Shown: positions 28,053 to 36,929 of the stretch, piece by piece | How the letters are laid out: each line of letters begins with the position of its first letter | How positions within the stretch are numbered: position 1 is the stretch's first letter | DNA from: Erythrobacter sp. HKB08 | GTDB lineage: Bacteria > Pseudomonadota > Alphaproteobacteria > Sphingomonadales > Sphingomonadaceae | Assembly (NCBI RefSeq): GCF_004114695.1 | Contig: NZ_CP035310.1 | Coordinates: 2,682,850-2,746,849, forward strand | Direction: 5' to 3' | DNA: 64,000 nt | Made by a program: the position numbers and the translations under genes | Notes under the pieces: model-generated | The model's input: only the letters and a program-made list of their open reading frames with translations | Told to the model about the DNA's origin: nothing | Databases searched by the model: none

Positions 28053-29401
28053 GCGCCCTTCCGCGCGTCTGCATAATCGGCGCGGGCTGTTCGGGCTTTA
28101 CCACGGCCAAGCGGCTGCAGGACTTCGGCATCCCCTTCGACATTTTCGAAGCCTCGGACGACATCGGCGGCAACTGGTATTTCGACAATCCGAACGGCAT
28201 GTCCGCCTGCTACAAGAGCCTGCATATCGACACCTCGAAATGGCGCTTCGCGTTCGAGGACTATCCGGTTCCCGACGACTGGCCCGACTACCCGCATCAT
28301 TCGCAGCTGCTGCAGTATTTTCACGACTACGTGGATCACTTCGGCCTGCGCGAACACATCACCTTCAACACGCGGGTCGAGAAAGCGAAACGGCGCGAAG
28401 GCGGCGGGTGGGACATCACCCTCTCGAGCGGCGAGACGCGCAGCTACGATGCGCTCGCGGTCGCCAACGGGCACCACTGGGCCGCGCGCATCCCGGATTA
28501 CCCGGGCGAGTTCACCGGCGAACAGCTGCATTCCCACAGCTACCGCAGCCCGTTCGAGCCTGTCGATTGCGTTGGCAAGCGCGTACTGGTCGTCGGCATG
28601 GGCAATTCTGCGATGGATATCGCAAGCGAGCTTTCGCAGCGGCCCATGGCGGACAAGCTGTTCGTATCGACTCGGCGCGGCGTGTGGATCTTCCCGAAAT
28701 ACTTTCGCGGCCAGCCGCTCGACAAGAACCCGGCGCCTGCATGGATGCCCAAGAAGGTGCGCCAGTGGCTCGGCGCGCGCATGGTCAAGAACCTCGTCGG
28801 CAAGATGAGCGATTACGGCCTGCCCGAACCGGAAATCGGCCCGTTCGAAAGCCACGGCACCGTGTCGGGCGAGTTCCTGCTTCGGGCCGGATCGGGCGAC
28901 CTGACGGTCAAGCCCGCGATCGAGAAGCTCGACGGCGACGGGGTCGTCTTCACCGACGGCACGCGCGAGCAGATCGATGTGATCGTCTGGGCGACAGGCT
29001 ACGACATCAGCTTCCCCTTCTTCGACGAACCTTCGTTCAAGGCGGATGCCGACAACCGCCCGCCGCCGCTGTTCAAGCGGATCATGAAGCCGGAGGTGCC
29101 GGACCTGTTCTACATGGGGTTAGCCCAGCCTCTGCCGACGCTGGTCAATTTCGCCGAGCAGCAGTCCAAGCTGGTCGCGGCCTATCTCGCAGGGGAATAT
29201 GCCCCGCCACCGCCTGAGACGATGCACGCGATCATCGCGGCGGACGAGGAATATCACACCGGCCAGTACTACAAGGCGCGCCGGCACACGATCCAGCTCG
29301 ACTTCGACGACTACGTCCGCGACCTGAAGAAAGAGATCGAGCGCGGCCGGAAGCGGGCGGAGAAACAGGGCAAGGCAATGCCCGTCCCGGCTGCCGCCTA
29401 G
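28049..29401 (+). CDS. FMO-type flavin-containing monooxygenase
   Basis: 450 residues. Two Rossmann motifs (CIIGAGCSGFTTAKRL and VLVVGMGNSAMDIASEL) and FTGEQLHSHSY, the FMO form of the FxGxxxHxxx(Y/F) fingerprint. A third oxygenase in the same 8 kb and clearly distinct from the two Baeyer-Villiger-type ones. ATDYDIS-type C-terminal motif ATGYDISFPF is present. Start at 28049 overlaps the upstream stop. The 3' end overlaps the convergent hotdog gene by 4 nt. Confidence 0.88.
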   Translation: MSALPRVCIIGAGCSGFTTAKRLQDFGIPFDIFEASDDIGGNWYFDNPNGMSACYKSLHIDTSKWRFAFEDYPVPDDWPDYPHHSQLLQYFHDYVDHFGLREHITFNTRVEKAKRREGGGWDITLSSGETRSYDALAVANGHHWAARIPDYPGEFTGEQLHSHSYRSPFEPVDCVGKRVLVVGMGNSAMDIASELSQRPMADKLFVSTRRGVWIFPKYFRGQPLDKNPAPAWMPKKVRQWLGARMVKNLVGKMSDYGLPEPEIGPFESHGTVSGEFLLRAGSGDLTVKPAIEKLDGDGVVFTDGTREQIDVIVWATGYDISFPFFDEPSFKADADNRPPPLFKRIMKPEVPDLFYMGLAQPLPTLVNFAEQQSKLVAAYLAGEYAPPPPETMHAIIAADEEYHTGQYYKARRHTIQLDFDDYVRDLKKEIERGRKRAEKQGKAMPVPAAA

Positions 29402-29844
29402 CGGCGCTCCTGCGGGATGACCGCCATGGTCAGGCGCGAAATGCAAACAAGCTTTCCGGTATCGTCGGTGATGCGGATCGACCAGATCTGCGTCGTGCGA
29501 CCGATGTTCACCGCCTCCGCCTTCGCGGTGACGTAGCCCGAATAGGCCGGGCGCACGTGGTTGGCGTTGATCTCCATGCCGACCGCTACGAATTTTTCGC
29601 GGTCGATGCAGAAACTCGCCGCGACCGAGCCGATGGTTTCGGCAAGCACGACCGAGGCTCCGCCATGCAGGCGCTTGAACGGCTGCTGCGTGCGCTCGTT
29701 CACCGGCATGCGGGCGGTAACCCAGTCATTGCCGGCTTCGAGGAATTCGATGCCGAGGAAACCCGGCATGCAGCCCTCGCCCAGCGAGGTCATCGGTTCG
29801 AGGGGCGGGAGCTTGCCGCCCCACCAGATCATGTCGTCGCTCAT
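29398..29844 (-). CDS. PaaI-type hotdog thioesterase
   Basis: 148 residues. The motif FKRLHGGASVVLAETIGSVAA is the hotdog-helix with the catalytic Asn/Asp-equivalent position and oxyanion Gly of phenylacetyl-CoA thioesterase-like proteins, and VGMEINANHVRPAYSGYVTA follows. An acyl-CoA thioesterase is likely. The ATG at 29844 has no strong ribosome-binding site, and a second ATG 12 nt downstream is possible. It converges with the FMO gene. Confidence 0.82.
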   Translation of the reverse strand: MSDDMIWWGGKLPPLEPMTSLGEGCMPGFLGIEFLEAGNDWVTARMPVNERTQQPFKRLHGGASVVLAETIGSVAASFCIDREKFVAVGMEINANHVRPAYSGYVTAKAEAVNIGRTTQIWSIRITDDTGKLVCISRLTMAVIPQERR

Positions 29845-29899
29845 CGGCGCAGCTTGTGGCGGGAGGCAGGCACGCTGTCCATGCCTCCCGCCTAAAGCT

Positions 29900-31717
29900 T
29901 TACTTCGAGGCCTCAATCCAGCGGTTGATCTTCTGTTCGAGCACCGCGAGCGGAAGCGCACCGGTGCCGAGCACCTGGTTGTGGAATTCCTTGATATCGA
30001 AATCCTCGCCCAGTTCGGCTTCGGCCTTCTGGCGCAGTTCCTGGATCTTGAGCGCGCCGACCTTGTAGGCGAGCGCCTGGCTCGGGATCGCAATGTAGCG
30101 CTCGACTTCCGAGACCACTTCGGTCCGGGTCATGCCCGAATTTTCGAGCATGAATTCGATTGCCTGGTCGCGGCTCCAGCCCTTGGAATGCAGGCCCGTG
30201 TCGACGACGAGGCGCATGGCGCGAAGCTGCTCGTCCTGCAGCGTGCCATAGCGGTTCCACGGATCATCGAAGAAGCCCATTTCGTAGCCGAGCGTCTCGG
30301 AATAGAGCGCCCAGCCCTCGATGAAGGCGGTGGTGCCACCGAAGCGCATGAAAGCAGGCAGCGCCTCGTTTTCCTGCGCGAGGCTGATCTGGAAGTGGTG
30401 GCCCGGCGCGCCTTCGTGCAGGTAGAGCGTGACGTTGCCGGTCGTAAGGCGGCTCGGCAGGTCGTAGGCGTTGAAGTAGAAAGTGCCGGGGCGCGAACCG
30501 TCGGGGGCGCCCTGCTGGTAGGAACCGCCCGCGCTGAACTGCTCGATCGCCGGATCGTAGGGCTTGATCTCGAGCGGGGTGACCGGGAGCACGGAGAAGT
30601 ACTCGCCGATCTTCTCGTCGACTTCGCGCCCGATGCGATAATAGTCCTCGGTCAGCCACTCGCGGCTTTCCGGCTTGAACTGCTCGTCGGTGCGGACGTA
30701 GTCGAAGAACTCGTTGAGCGTGCCCTCGAAGCCGACTTCCGCTTTCACCTTCTCGATCTCGCCCTTGATGCGGGCGACTTCGCTGAGGCCAAGGTCGTGG
30801 AGGTAATCGGCAGTCAGCGGCAGCGTGGTCGTCTGCTCGATCAGCTGGGCATAGAGCTTGTCGCCGCCCTTCATCTGGCTGAGGCCGACTTCCTCGCGTG
30901 CGACCGCGAGATATTCGTCGCGCAGGAAGTCGCGCATGCGCTCGTGCGCGGCGTAGATTTCCGCCGTCTTGGCTTCATAGGCTGCGGTCAGGCGCGCCTT
31001 GTCTTCCTCGGAGAAGTCTTCCGGGAACATGGTGGTCGGCTTCATGAACTGCGATTCCGCGATCGGGATCGCGAGCTGCGTGTCGAACTGCTTGATGACA
31101 TTGCCGATGGTCAGCTTGGTCTCGACCACGCCGCTGTCCATGCCTTCGCGGAATTTCGCAATCGCGCGGTCGTTGATGGCGATGTAGTCGTCGTGACGGC
31201 TGAGGTTGTCCTCGTAATTCTCGACGGTCTTGAACGGCGCCGCGCTCTGCCCGCTGGCGAAGGTCGGGTAGAAGGTGTGGAAGCCGGAGAAGTGGTTCAC
31301 CGGGCGCACTTCGGTCAGTGCGCGGATTTCATCCGTGCTGGCTTGGAGCGCCTGTTCCTGGTCGTATTTGAAAACGTCGTAGGCGAGCTGGCCGGTCGCA
31401 TCGAGCTTGGAGCGGTCGATCTGTGCGAGCAGCGCGAGGTTGAGCTGCGTGTCGAGCTTGCCCGCGATCCACATCGCATCGGTCAGGTAATCGCCCAGAC
31501 GGTCGGCATTGGTGGTGTCGCCGCGGAACAGGCGGCCGATGGGGTTCAGCTCGAGGCTGCGCTTGTCGGCATCCTCGAACAGCATGAAGAGCGCTTCGCT
31601 TTCGGCCTCGGGCGAGGCTTCGACGAACTCGGTCTCGGCATGGTCGTCGGCAAGCGCAGGGGCTGCCGGAAGGGCGAACGCAGCGGTTGCGAGAAGGGCA
31701 AGGCGGATAGTCTTCAT
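29900..31717 (-). CDS. DUF885 family metallopeptidase-like protein, exported
   Basis: 605 residues. Signal peptide ends ALA|DDHAET. The catalytic-type motif LYLHEGAPGHHFQ (HExxxGHH) and the later FIEGWALYSETLG (Glu ligand) match DUF885, a family of zinc peptidases related to carboxypeptidase Taq/M32. Probably a periplasmic dipeptidase or carboxypeptidase. The long gap after its start (131 nt to the MBL gene) holds no recognisable gene. It forms part of an exported-hydrolase block to 36.3 kb. Confidence 0.88.
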   Translation of the reverse strand: MKTIRLALLATAAFALPAAPALADDHAETEFVEASPEAESEALFMLFEDADKRSLELNPIGRLFRGDTTNADRLGDYLTDAMWIAGKLDTQLNLALLAQIDRSKLDATGQLAYDVFKYDQEQALQASTDEIRALTEVRPVNHFSGFHTFYPTFASGQSAAPFKTVENYEDNLSRHDDYIAINDRAIAKFREGMDSGVVETKLTIGNVIKQFDTQLAIPIAESQFMKPTTMFPEDFSEEDKARLTAAYEAKTAEIYAAHERMRDFLRDEYLAVAREEVGLSQMKGGDKLYAQLIEQTTTLPLTADYLHDLGLSEVARIKGEIEKVKAEVGFEGTLNEFFDYVRTDEQFKPESREWLTEDYYRIGREVDEKIGEYFSVLPVTPLEIKPYDPAIEQFSAGGSYQQGAPDGSRPGTFYFNAYDLPSRLTTGNVTLYLHEGAPGHHFQISLAQENEALPAFMRFGGTTAFIEGWALYSETLGYEMGFFDDPWNRYGTLQDEQLRAMRLVVDTGLHSKGWSRDQAIEFMLENSGMTRTEVVSEVERYIAIPSQALAYKVGALKIQELRQKAEAELGEDFDIKEFHNQVLGTGALPLAVLEQKINRWIEASK

Positions 31718-31848
31718 GATGGTCCCCGAGGATTGATGTGTGTTGCCCAGTTAATACACCGAGCTAACCGATGCAAGCGGGCTACGAACGGACCTCGGGA
31801 CGGGCGAGCGGGGGTCGACCAACGGCATCGCCGCCTCGACCGACCGTT

Positions 31849-32838
31849 TCAGTCGAGGCAGAAGCGCATGCCTTCGCGCGCGACCCTGAAGCCGCGTTCG
31901 CGCACCTCAGCGCTTTCCGCACTGTCGGGATCGCGGATCGGATTGGTGTGGTTGTAATGGATAAAATGCACCTTCGCGCGCTCGTGAGGCGGCAGGTGCT
32001 GGAGCCGGTCCATCGTCTCGGTTACGCGCGGATGCGGGATCTCCGACATGTCGCGCCCCACCCCGTTTTCGTCGAGCAGTTCGTTGTCGTCCCAGAAGGT
32101 CGCATCGATGAAGGCATATTGCACTCTCGCGATCTGGGTTTCGAGCGAATATAAGGCCGACTTCTCCTCCCATTCCTCCCAGCTATCGATGTCGGGCAGG
32201 TAGAGGAAACTGAAGGTGTCGGGATTGAACGCGACCCAGCCGACCGTTTCCGAATATTCATCCCGGTGCGGAACAGGAAATGCCGTGGCTGCGATGCCGG
32301 TGGACAGGAACTGCGGTTCGGCGGGCCTCCACGCTTCTTCTGCGGGCAAAAACCAACGCGACTTCCGCGTCTCCCTGATCTCGATATTGCCGAGTTCGAC
32401 CAGCTGGCTCCACGGCCCGTTGCTGCGCAGGAACTCGGCCATGCGCGGCATGGCATGCACCGGCACGGCCTTCGCGCCAGCCGCCTCGCGCCCGAGATAG
32501 GCGAGGCCGAGGTAATGGCCGATATGCGCATGGGTCAGGAAGACACCGTCGATCCCCAGCCCTTCGCTTGGCGGCTCGATCCGGTCGAGCGCGGCCAGCT
32601 GCTCGGTGATCGCGGGCGTCGCGTCAAACAGGTATCGCTTGCCTTCCGCCCGGTCGATCAGCGCGAGCGACGAGGGAAGCAGGCGCGGCCCATCGTCATC
32701 CGCGTTGCCGATCTGCGGCGCGCCGGCATCCTGCCCGGCTCCAAGGACGACGAGCTCGCTGGAGCATGTCGGCACCCGGTCGGCGAGGGCGGGCGAGGAA
32801 ACGAGCGCAGCTGCAAGCGCCACGCCGGCGAGACGCAT
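31849..32838 (-). CDS. Exported PqqB-like metallo-beta-lactamase-fold protein
   Basis: 329 residues. Signal peptide ends ALA|DRVPTCSS. The N-terminal VVLGAGQDAGAPQIG is the PqqB-family signature and LTHAHIGHYLGL (HxHxxH) gives metal ligands, with later His residues (VPHRDEYSE, IHYNHTNPI). It differs from true PqqB because it is exported, and no other pqq gene is present. Its start overlaps the stop of the amidohydrolase gene by one base (TGATG), so the pair is coupled. Reaction unknown. Confidence 0.83.
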   Translation of the reverse strand: MRLAGVALAAALVSSPALADRVPTCSSELVVLGAGQDAGAPQIGNADDDGPRLLPSSLALIDRAEGKRYLFDATPAITEQLAALDRIEPPSEGLGIDGVFLTHAHIGHYLGLAYLGREAAGAKAVPVHAMPRMAEFLRSNGPWSQLVELGNIEIRETRKSRWFLPAEEAWRPAEPQFLSTGIAATAFPVPHRDEYSETVGWVAFNPDTFSFLYLPDIDSWEEWEEKSALYSLETQIARVQYAFIDATFWDDNELLDENGVGRDMSEIPHPRVTETMDRLQHLPPHERAKVHFIHYNHTNPIRDPDSAESAEVRERGFRVAREGMRFCLD

Positions 32839-34109
32839 CACTCGATGACCCGGCCGCGCACCATCACCCAGTCGACTTCCTCGAGCACGGTGACATCGGT
32901 CAGCGGATTGCCTTTCACCGCGATGATATCCGCCGAATAGCCCGGAGCGAGCTTGCCGATCTCGTTCTCCATCCCGATCACCTCGGCAGCGACGCTCGTC
33001 GCACTGGCGAGCACCTGCCGGTCGCTCATCCCGCCGGCCTTCATAAGCGCAAGCTCGCCTGCGTTCTCGCCGTGCGGGAAGACCCCGGCGTCGGTCCCGA
33101 AGGCGACTTTTACGCCGAACTCGTTGGCGCGCTGGACAATGCTTTCGGCATATGGGCCGACTGCGCGCACCTTCTCTTCCACCACCGGGGTGTAGAAACC
33201 GGTCCCGAGGTTTTCCTTGATCCCCTGGAAGGCCATCAAAGTAGGCACCAGGATCGTACCGTTCTCGCGCATGACCTTGCCCGCCTGCGCGTCGATATAG
33301 GTGCCGTGCTCGATCGTGTGGACGCCCGCGCGCGCCGCGGCTTCGATCCCGCGTGCGCCATGTGCGTGCGCAGCGACCTTGAGGCCGAGCGAATTGGCGG
33401 TGTCGACAATCGCCTTCATCTCCGCATCGGAGAAATGCGCTTCGAGCCCGCGGCCCTGCTGGCTGAGCACGCCGCCGGTGGCCGTGATCTTGATCAGGTC
33501 GGCACCGTATTTCGAAGCGGTCCGCACCATTTCCGCGCATTGCACCGTCCCGGTGCAGGCGAAGCTCGTGCCGAGCGCGTCGTTGACTTCGCGGCGGAAC
33601 CCGTTGGTGTCCCCGTGCCCGCCGACGATCGCGATAGTGCGGCCGGAGGTCACAATCCTCGGCCCCGGCAACATCCCGTCGGCTGTCGCAGCGCGCAGCG
33701 ATTGCGTGACCTGGTCGCTGCGCGAGCCGAGATCGCGCACGGTGGTGAAGCCCGCTTTTGCAGTGATATGCGCATTCTTCGCCGCGACCAGCGTGTACCA
33801 TTCGGGCGGACTGGTCGCCGCGCGCCAGAACTCGCCACTGGGGTCCCCGGAAAGGTGCGTATGCAGGTCGATCAGGCCCGGCAGTACTGTGTGGTCGGGC
33901 AGGTGGACCATGGTCGCGCCTTCGGGCGTCGGCTGGAAGCCGTCGACAATGCTGACGATGCGCCCGTCGGTCACGGTGATAGTAGCGGGTCCGGTCGCCG
34001 TGCCGGAAGCATCGGTAATCACCGAGCCAGCATGAATGACCGTCGTGTCGGCCAGCGCCGGTGTCGCGATGAGAGCCGCACCTGCGGCGAGAATGGTTTT
34101 GAAATGCAT
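32838..34109 (-). CDS. Exported amidohydrolase (imidazolonepropionase/prolidase-like)
   Basis: 423 residues from ATG 34109 after CAGGAGAGGACG; a longer frame upstream has no signal peptide. Signal peptide ends ALA|DTTVIH. Metal ligands of the amidohydrolase barrel: GLIDLHTHLSGD (HxH), IKITATGG (Lys that would be carbamylated), AHAHGARGIE and HTIEHGTYID (His), and GTDAGVFPH (Asp). Relatives are Xaa-Pro dipeptidases and imidazolonepropionase-like enzymes. Divergent from the S9 peptidase gene over 169 nt. Confidence 0.88.
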   Translation of the reverse strand: MHFKTILAAGAALIATPALADTTVIHAGSVITDASGTATGPATITVTDGRIVSIVDGFQPTPEGATMVHLPDHTVLPGLIDLHTHLSGDPSGEFWRAATSPPEWYTLVAAKNAHITAKAGFTTVRDLGSRSDQVTQSLRAATADGMLPGPRIVTSGRTIAIVGGHGDTNGFRREVNDALGTSFACTGTVQCAEMVRTASKYGADLIKITATGGVLSQQGRGLEAHFSDAEMKAIVDTANSLGLKVAAHAHGARGIEAAARAGVHTIEHGTYIDAQAGKVMRENGTILVPTLMAFQGIKENLGTGFYTPVVEEKVRAVGPYAESIVQRANEFGVKVAFGTDAGVFPHGENAGELALMKAGGMSDRQVLASATSVAAEVIGMENEIGKLAPGYSADIIAVKGNPLTDVTVLEEVDWVMVRGRVIE

Positions 34110-34179
34110 GACGTCCTCTCCTGTTGCCTGAAGTGATGCAGCCATGCGGCGCGCGGCACAAGCTTGATTGTGACACACC

Positions 34180-34191
34180 CGAAGTACTTCG
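34180..34191. promoter_or_regulatory. 12-bp palindrome in the divergent spacer
   Basis: CGAAGTACTTCG is a perfect palindrome in the 169-nt gap between the amidohydrolase and S9 peptidase genes, 70 nt from the first start and 87 nt from the second. It is a possible operator; no regulator gene is adjacent. Confidence 0.35.
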
Positions 34192-34278
34192 AACCTTCCC
34201 CGATCCGGTTGCGCGTGAAACCACTTTCGGTATGACGCATTCCAGAAACAGTTCGTCACGAGAGGAAATCCCCTACCT

Positions 34279-36333
34279 ATGACTCGCAAGCTTGTGCTCG
34301 CCGCTACCCTGCTCGGCTCGGTTTCGATTGCCGCCACCGCCGCAGCCCGCCCGATGACCCCGGAAGATGTCGCCAAGCTGGAAAGCGTCGGCGCCATGGC
34401 CGTCTCCCCCGATGGCAGCCGCGTCGCCTACACGACCGCCAGCCTGCCCGACGTGACCGAGGGTGAGGACAATGGCAGCTTCCGCCAGGAACTGAAGATC
34501 GCCACTGCACCGAACACCGCGGCGGCCTACCTCCCGGCCGACATCAGCCCGTCGGGCGTGACCTTCTCGCCCGATGGCAGCATGGTCAGCTTCGTCTGGG
34601 CCAAGGACGATGATAAGCGCGCCGTTTGGGGCGTGCCGGTCTATGGCGGCGCGCAGCGCAAGCTCGCCGAAGTCGCCGACACCAACGTTCGCTCCTACGC
34701 CTGGGCGCCGGACGGCAGCGCGATCTACATGCTCGCCAGTGCCGAGGCGGACAAGCAGCGCGACACGCAGAGCAAGGGCGGCTTCAACGCCGTCGTCTAC
34801 GAGGAAGAAGACCGCCTCAACCGCCTGTTCCGCGCCACCGTCGGCGAGAATGTCGATGGCGAGCCGCAGGAAATCGTCATCCCGGGATATGTCAGCAGCT
34901 TCGATATCGCATCCGATGGTCGCACCGGTGTCGTGCAGAGCGCGCCGACCCCGAATGTCGACGACAGCTACACCGCCAAACGCGCTCATGTGATCGACCT
35001 GACGAGCGGCCGCGTGACCGCGCTGGTCGAGACCCCGGGCAAGCTCGGCGATGTCGAGATTTCGCCCGACGGCGCGCAGCTCTCGATGATCGCAGGCGTC
35101 GATATCAACGATCCGGCGGACACCACGCTGCACCTCGTCGATGTGTCGACCGGTAACTACCGCGCGCTCAACGCCGGCGCTGCCGAAGCCGCGGTCGATG
35201 CCGAATGGCTACCCGACGGACGCCTCGCCGCCGTCATCCATGTCGGCGCGCAGAGCCGCCTTCGCATCTACAACGCCGATGGCTCGGTCGCCGAGGAAAT
35301 CGATCCGGGCGCGCTGATCCTGACCGGCGTCGAGGCGGCAGGCAACACCATCGCGGTTTCGGCCAACAGCCCGACCCACCCGACCGAGCTGTTCGTGTGG
35401 AACAACGGCGCGTTCCAGCGCTGGACGACGCACAACCCGTGGCTCTCGGAAATCGACTTCGCCACCCAGCGCACGCTGACCTACACCGCGCGCGACGGGC
35501 AGGAAGTCGAGGGCATCCTGATCGAACCGCTCGGCGGCGCACCGGCTGGCGGCGCACCGACCATCATGATGGTCCATGGCGGTCCGGAAGCGCATTATTC
35601 GAACGGCTGGCTGACGGCCTATTCGATGCCCGGCCAGGTCGGCGCAGGCGAAGGCTATGCCGTGTTCCACCCGAACTACCGCGGCTCGACCGCCTATGGC
35701 ACGGCCTTCTCGAAAGCCCACCAGAACGACTATGCGGGCAAGGAGTTCAACGACATCGTCGATGCCAAGCGCCATCTCGTGGCCGAAGGTATTGCCGATG
35801 GCGACCGCACCGGCATCACCGGCGGTTCCTACGGCGGCTACGCCAGCGCATGGGGCGCGACCGCGCTGAGCGAGGAATATGCCGCAGCCGTCATGTTCGT
35901 CGGCATTTCGAACCAGATCAGCAAGTTCGGCACGACCGACATCCCGGTCGAGATGTTCAACGTCCACAGCCGCAAGTGGCCGTGGGAGAACTGGATGGGC
36001 ATGCTCGAAGTCTCGCCGATCTACCACGTCGACAAGGCCGAGACGCCGATCCTGATCATGCACGGTGCGGAAGACACCCGCGTTGCGCCGAGCCAGAGCT
36101 ACGAGCTTTACCGCAACATCAAGGTGCGCAAGCCCGACACTCCGGTTCGCCTCGTGCTCTATCCGGGCGAGGGTCACGGCAACCGTCTCGCGGCAAGCCG
36201 CTACGACTACAACCTGCGCATGATGCGCTGGTTCGACACTTATCTGAAGACCGGCGACCGCGACGCGCCGCTGCCTGCACCGCGTCCGCAGCTTGCCGAA
36301 GGTGCCAAGGGCGCGAAGGCCAGCGAAGAATAA
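34279..36333 (+). CDS. Exported S9 family (prolyl oligopeptidase/acylaminoacyl-peptidase) peptidase
   Basis: 684 residues. Signal peptide ends AAA|RPMTPED. An N-terminal beta-propeller part has repeats such as GAMAVSPDGSRVAYT and GVTFSPDGSMVSF, and the C-terminal alpha/beta hydrolase domain has the triad Ser in TGGSYGGYASA, Asp in HGAEDTRVAP and His in YPGEGHGNR. It would cleave short peptides in the periplasm, like DPP4 and AAP relatives. CGAGAGGAA precedes the ATG at some distance. A strong hairpin follows its stop. Confidence 0.92.
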   Translation: MTRKLVLAATLLGSVSIAATAAARPMTPEDVAKLESVGAMAVSPDGSRVAYTTASLPDVTEGEDNGSFRQELKIATAPNTAAAYLPADISPSGVTFSPDGSMVSFVWAKDDDKRAVWGVPVYGGAQRKLAEVADTNVRSYAWAPDGSAIYMLASAEADKQRDTQSKGGFNAVVYEEEDRLNRLFRATVGENVDGEPQEIVIPGYVSSFDIASDGRTGVVQSAPTPNVDDSYTAKRAHVIDLTSGRVTALVETPGKLGDVEISPDGAQLSMIAGVDINDPADTTLHLVDVSTGNYRALNAGAAEAAVDAEWLPDGRLAAVIHVGAQSRLRIYNADGSVAEEIDPGALILTGVEAAGNTIAVSANSPTHPTELFVWNNGAFQRWTTHNPWLSEIDFATQRTLTYTARDGQEVEGILIEPLGGAPAGGAPTIMMVHGGPEAHYSNGWLTAYSMPGQVGAGEGYAVFHPNYRGSTAYGTAFSKAHQNDYAGKEFNDIVDAKRHLVAEGIADGDRTGITGGSYGGYASAWGATALSEEYAAAVMFVGISNQISKFGTTDIPVEMFNVHSRKWPWENWMGMLEVSPIYHVDKAETPILIMHGAEDTRVAPSQSYELYRNIKVRKPDTPVRLVLYPGEGHGNRLAASRYDYNLRMMRWFDTYLKTGDRDAPLPAPRPQLAEGAKGAKASEE

Positions 36334-36362
36334 TCGCAAGGCTTCGCTAGGCTCTTTGCTAT

Positions 36363-36397
36363 AAGGCCGCCTTCCGAGAGTATCGGGAGGCGGCCTT
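36363..36397 (+). terminator. Strong hairpin after the S9 peptidase that also holds the next gene's ribosome-binding site
   Basis: A 15-bp stem (36363-36377 with 36383-36397, one G-U pair) and a 5-nt loop, followed by CTTG, not a T-tract. Its 3' arm contains GGGAGG, the ribosome-binding site of the TTG-start gene at 36399. It could be a terminator, an RBS-sequestering structure, or both. Confidence 0.7.
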
Positions 36398-36398
36398 C

Positions 36399-36929
36399 TT
36401 GCGTGGATTGCTGGCCATTGTCGTCGGGTTTGGATTCCTCGCGCTCGCGGCGGGGATGTTTCCGCTCGGCAAGGATCAGCCGCCGTTGGCGATCAACATA
36501 TTCGTCGGGATTTTGGGAGGGATCGCGGTCCTGGCTGGGTTCGCGCATCTCCGGCTTCGCTGGAAGCGCTACCATGCCTATCGCGGCGGGATCGAGCGGC
36601 ACGGAACTGTCCGGCTCGAGCGGCAGCCGAGCAGCGAGGGGCTGGCCTACCTGACATTCTCCACGAGCTATCAGGAGTGGATCATGTCGGTCGACCCGGC
36701 GAGCATCGATCGCCTCCTCGACCAGCTGGAGGACGGGCTCGAAGGCAAGGCCTATCTCGGCACCGACGATCGCATCTACGGCCTCGACATCGGCAATGTG
36801 AAGAGCCTGCCGATCTCGGCCGGAGTGCCTCTCAGCCGCAAGATGCGCGAGAAGATCGACCGGGTGGAACGCCGGATGCGCGAAATGGCGGGCGATGACG
36901 CCGACCGAAAGGGCGATCAGAAGGTATAG
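36399..36929 (+). CDS. Small membrane protein of unknown function, TTG start
   Basis: 176 residues. TTG at 36399 follows GGAGG by 8 nt, but that site lies inside the preceding hairpin, so translation may be weak or regulated. Two helices near the N-terminus (LLAIVVGFGFLALAAGMFPL and INIFVGILGGIAVLAGFAHL) are followed by a soluble part with HGTVRLERQPSSEGLAYLTF and a charged C-terminal helix. No family recognised. The 3' end overlaps the convergent MipA gene by 13 nt. Confidence 0.65.
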   Translation: MRGLLAIVVGFGFLALAAGMFPLGKDQPPLAINIFVGILGGIAVLAGFAHLRLRWKRYHAYRGGIERHGTVRLERQPSSEGLAYLTFSTSYQEWIMSVDPASIDRLLDQLEDGLEGKAYLGTDDRIYGLDIGNVKSLPISAGVPLSRKMREKIDRVERRMREMAGDDADRKGDQKV

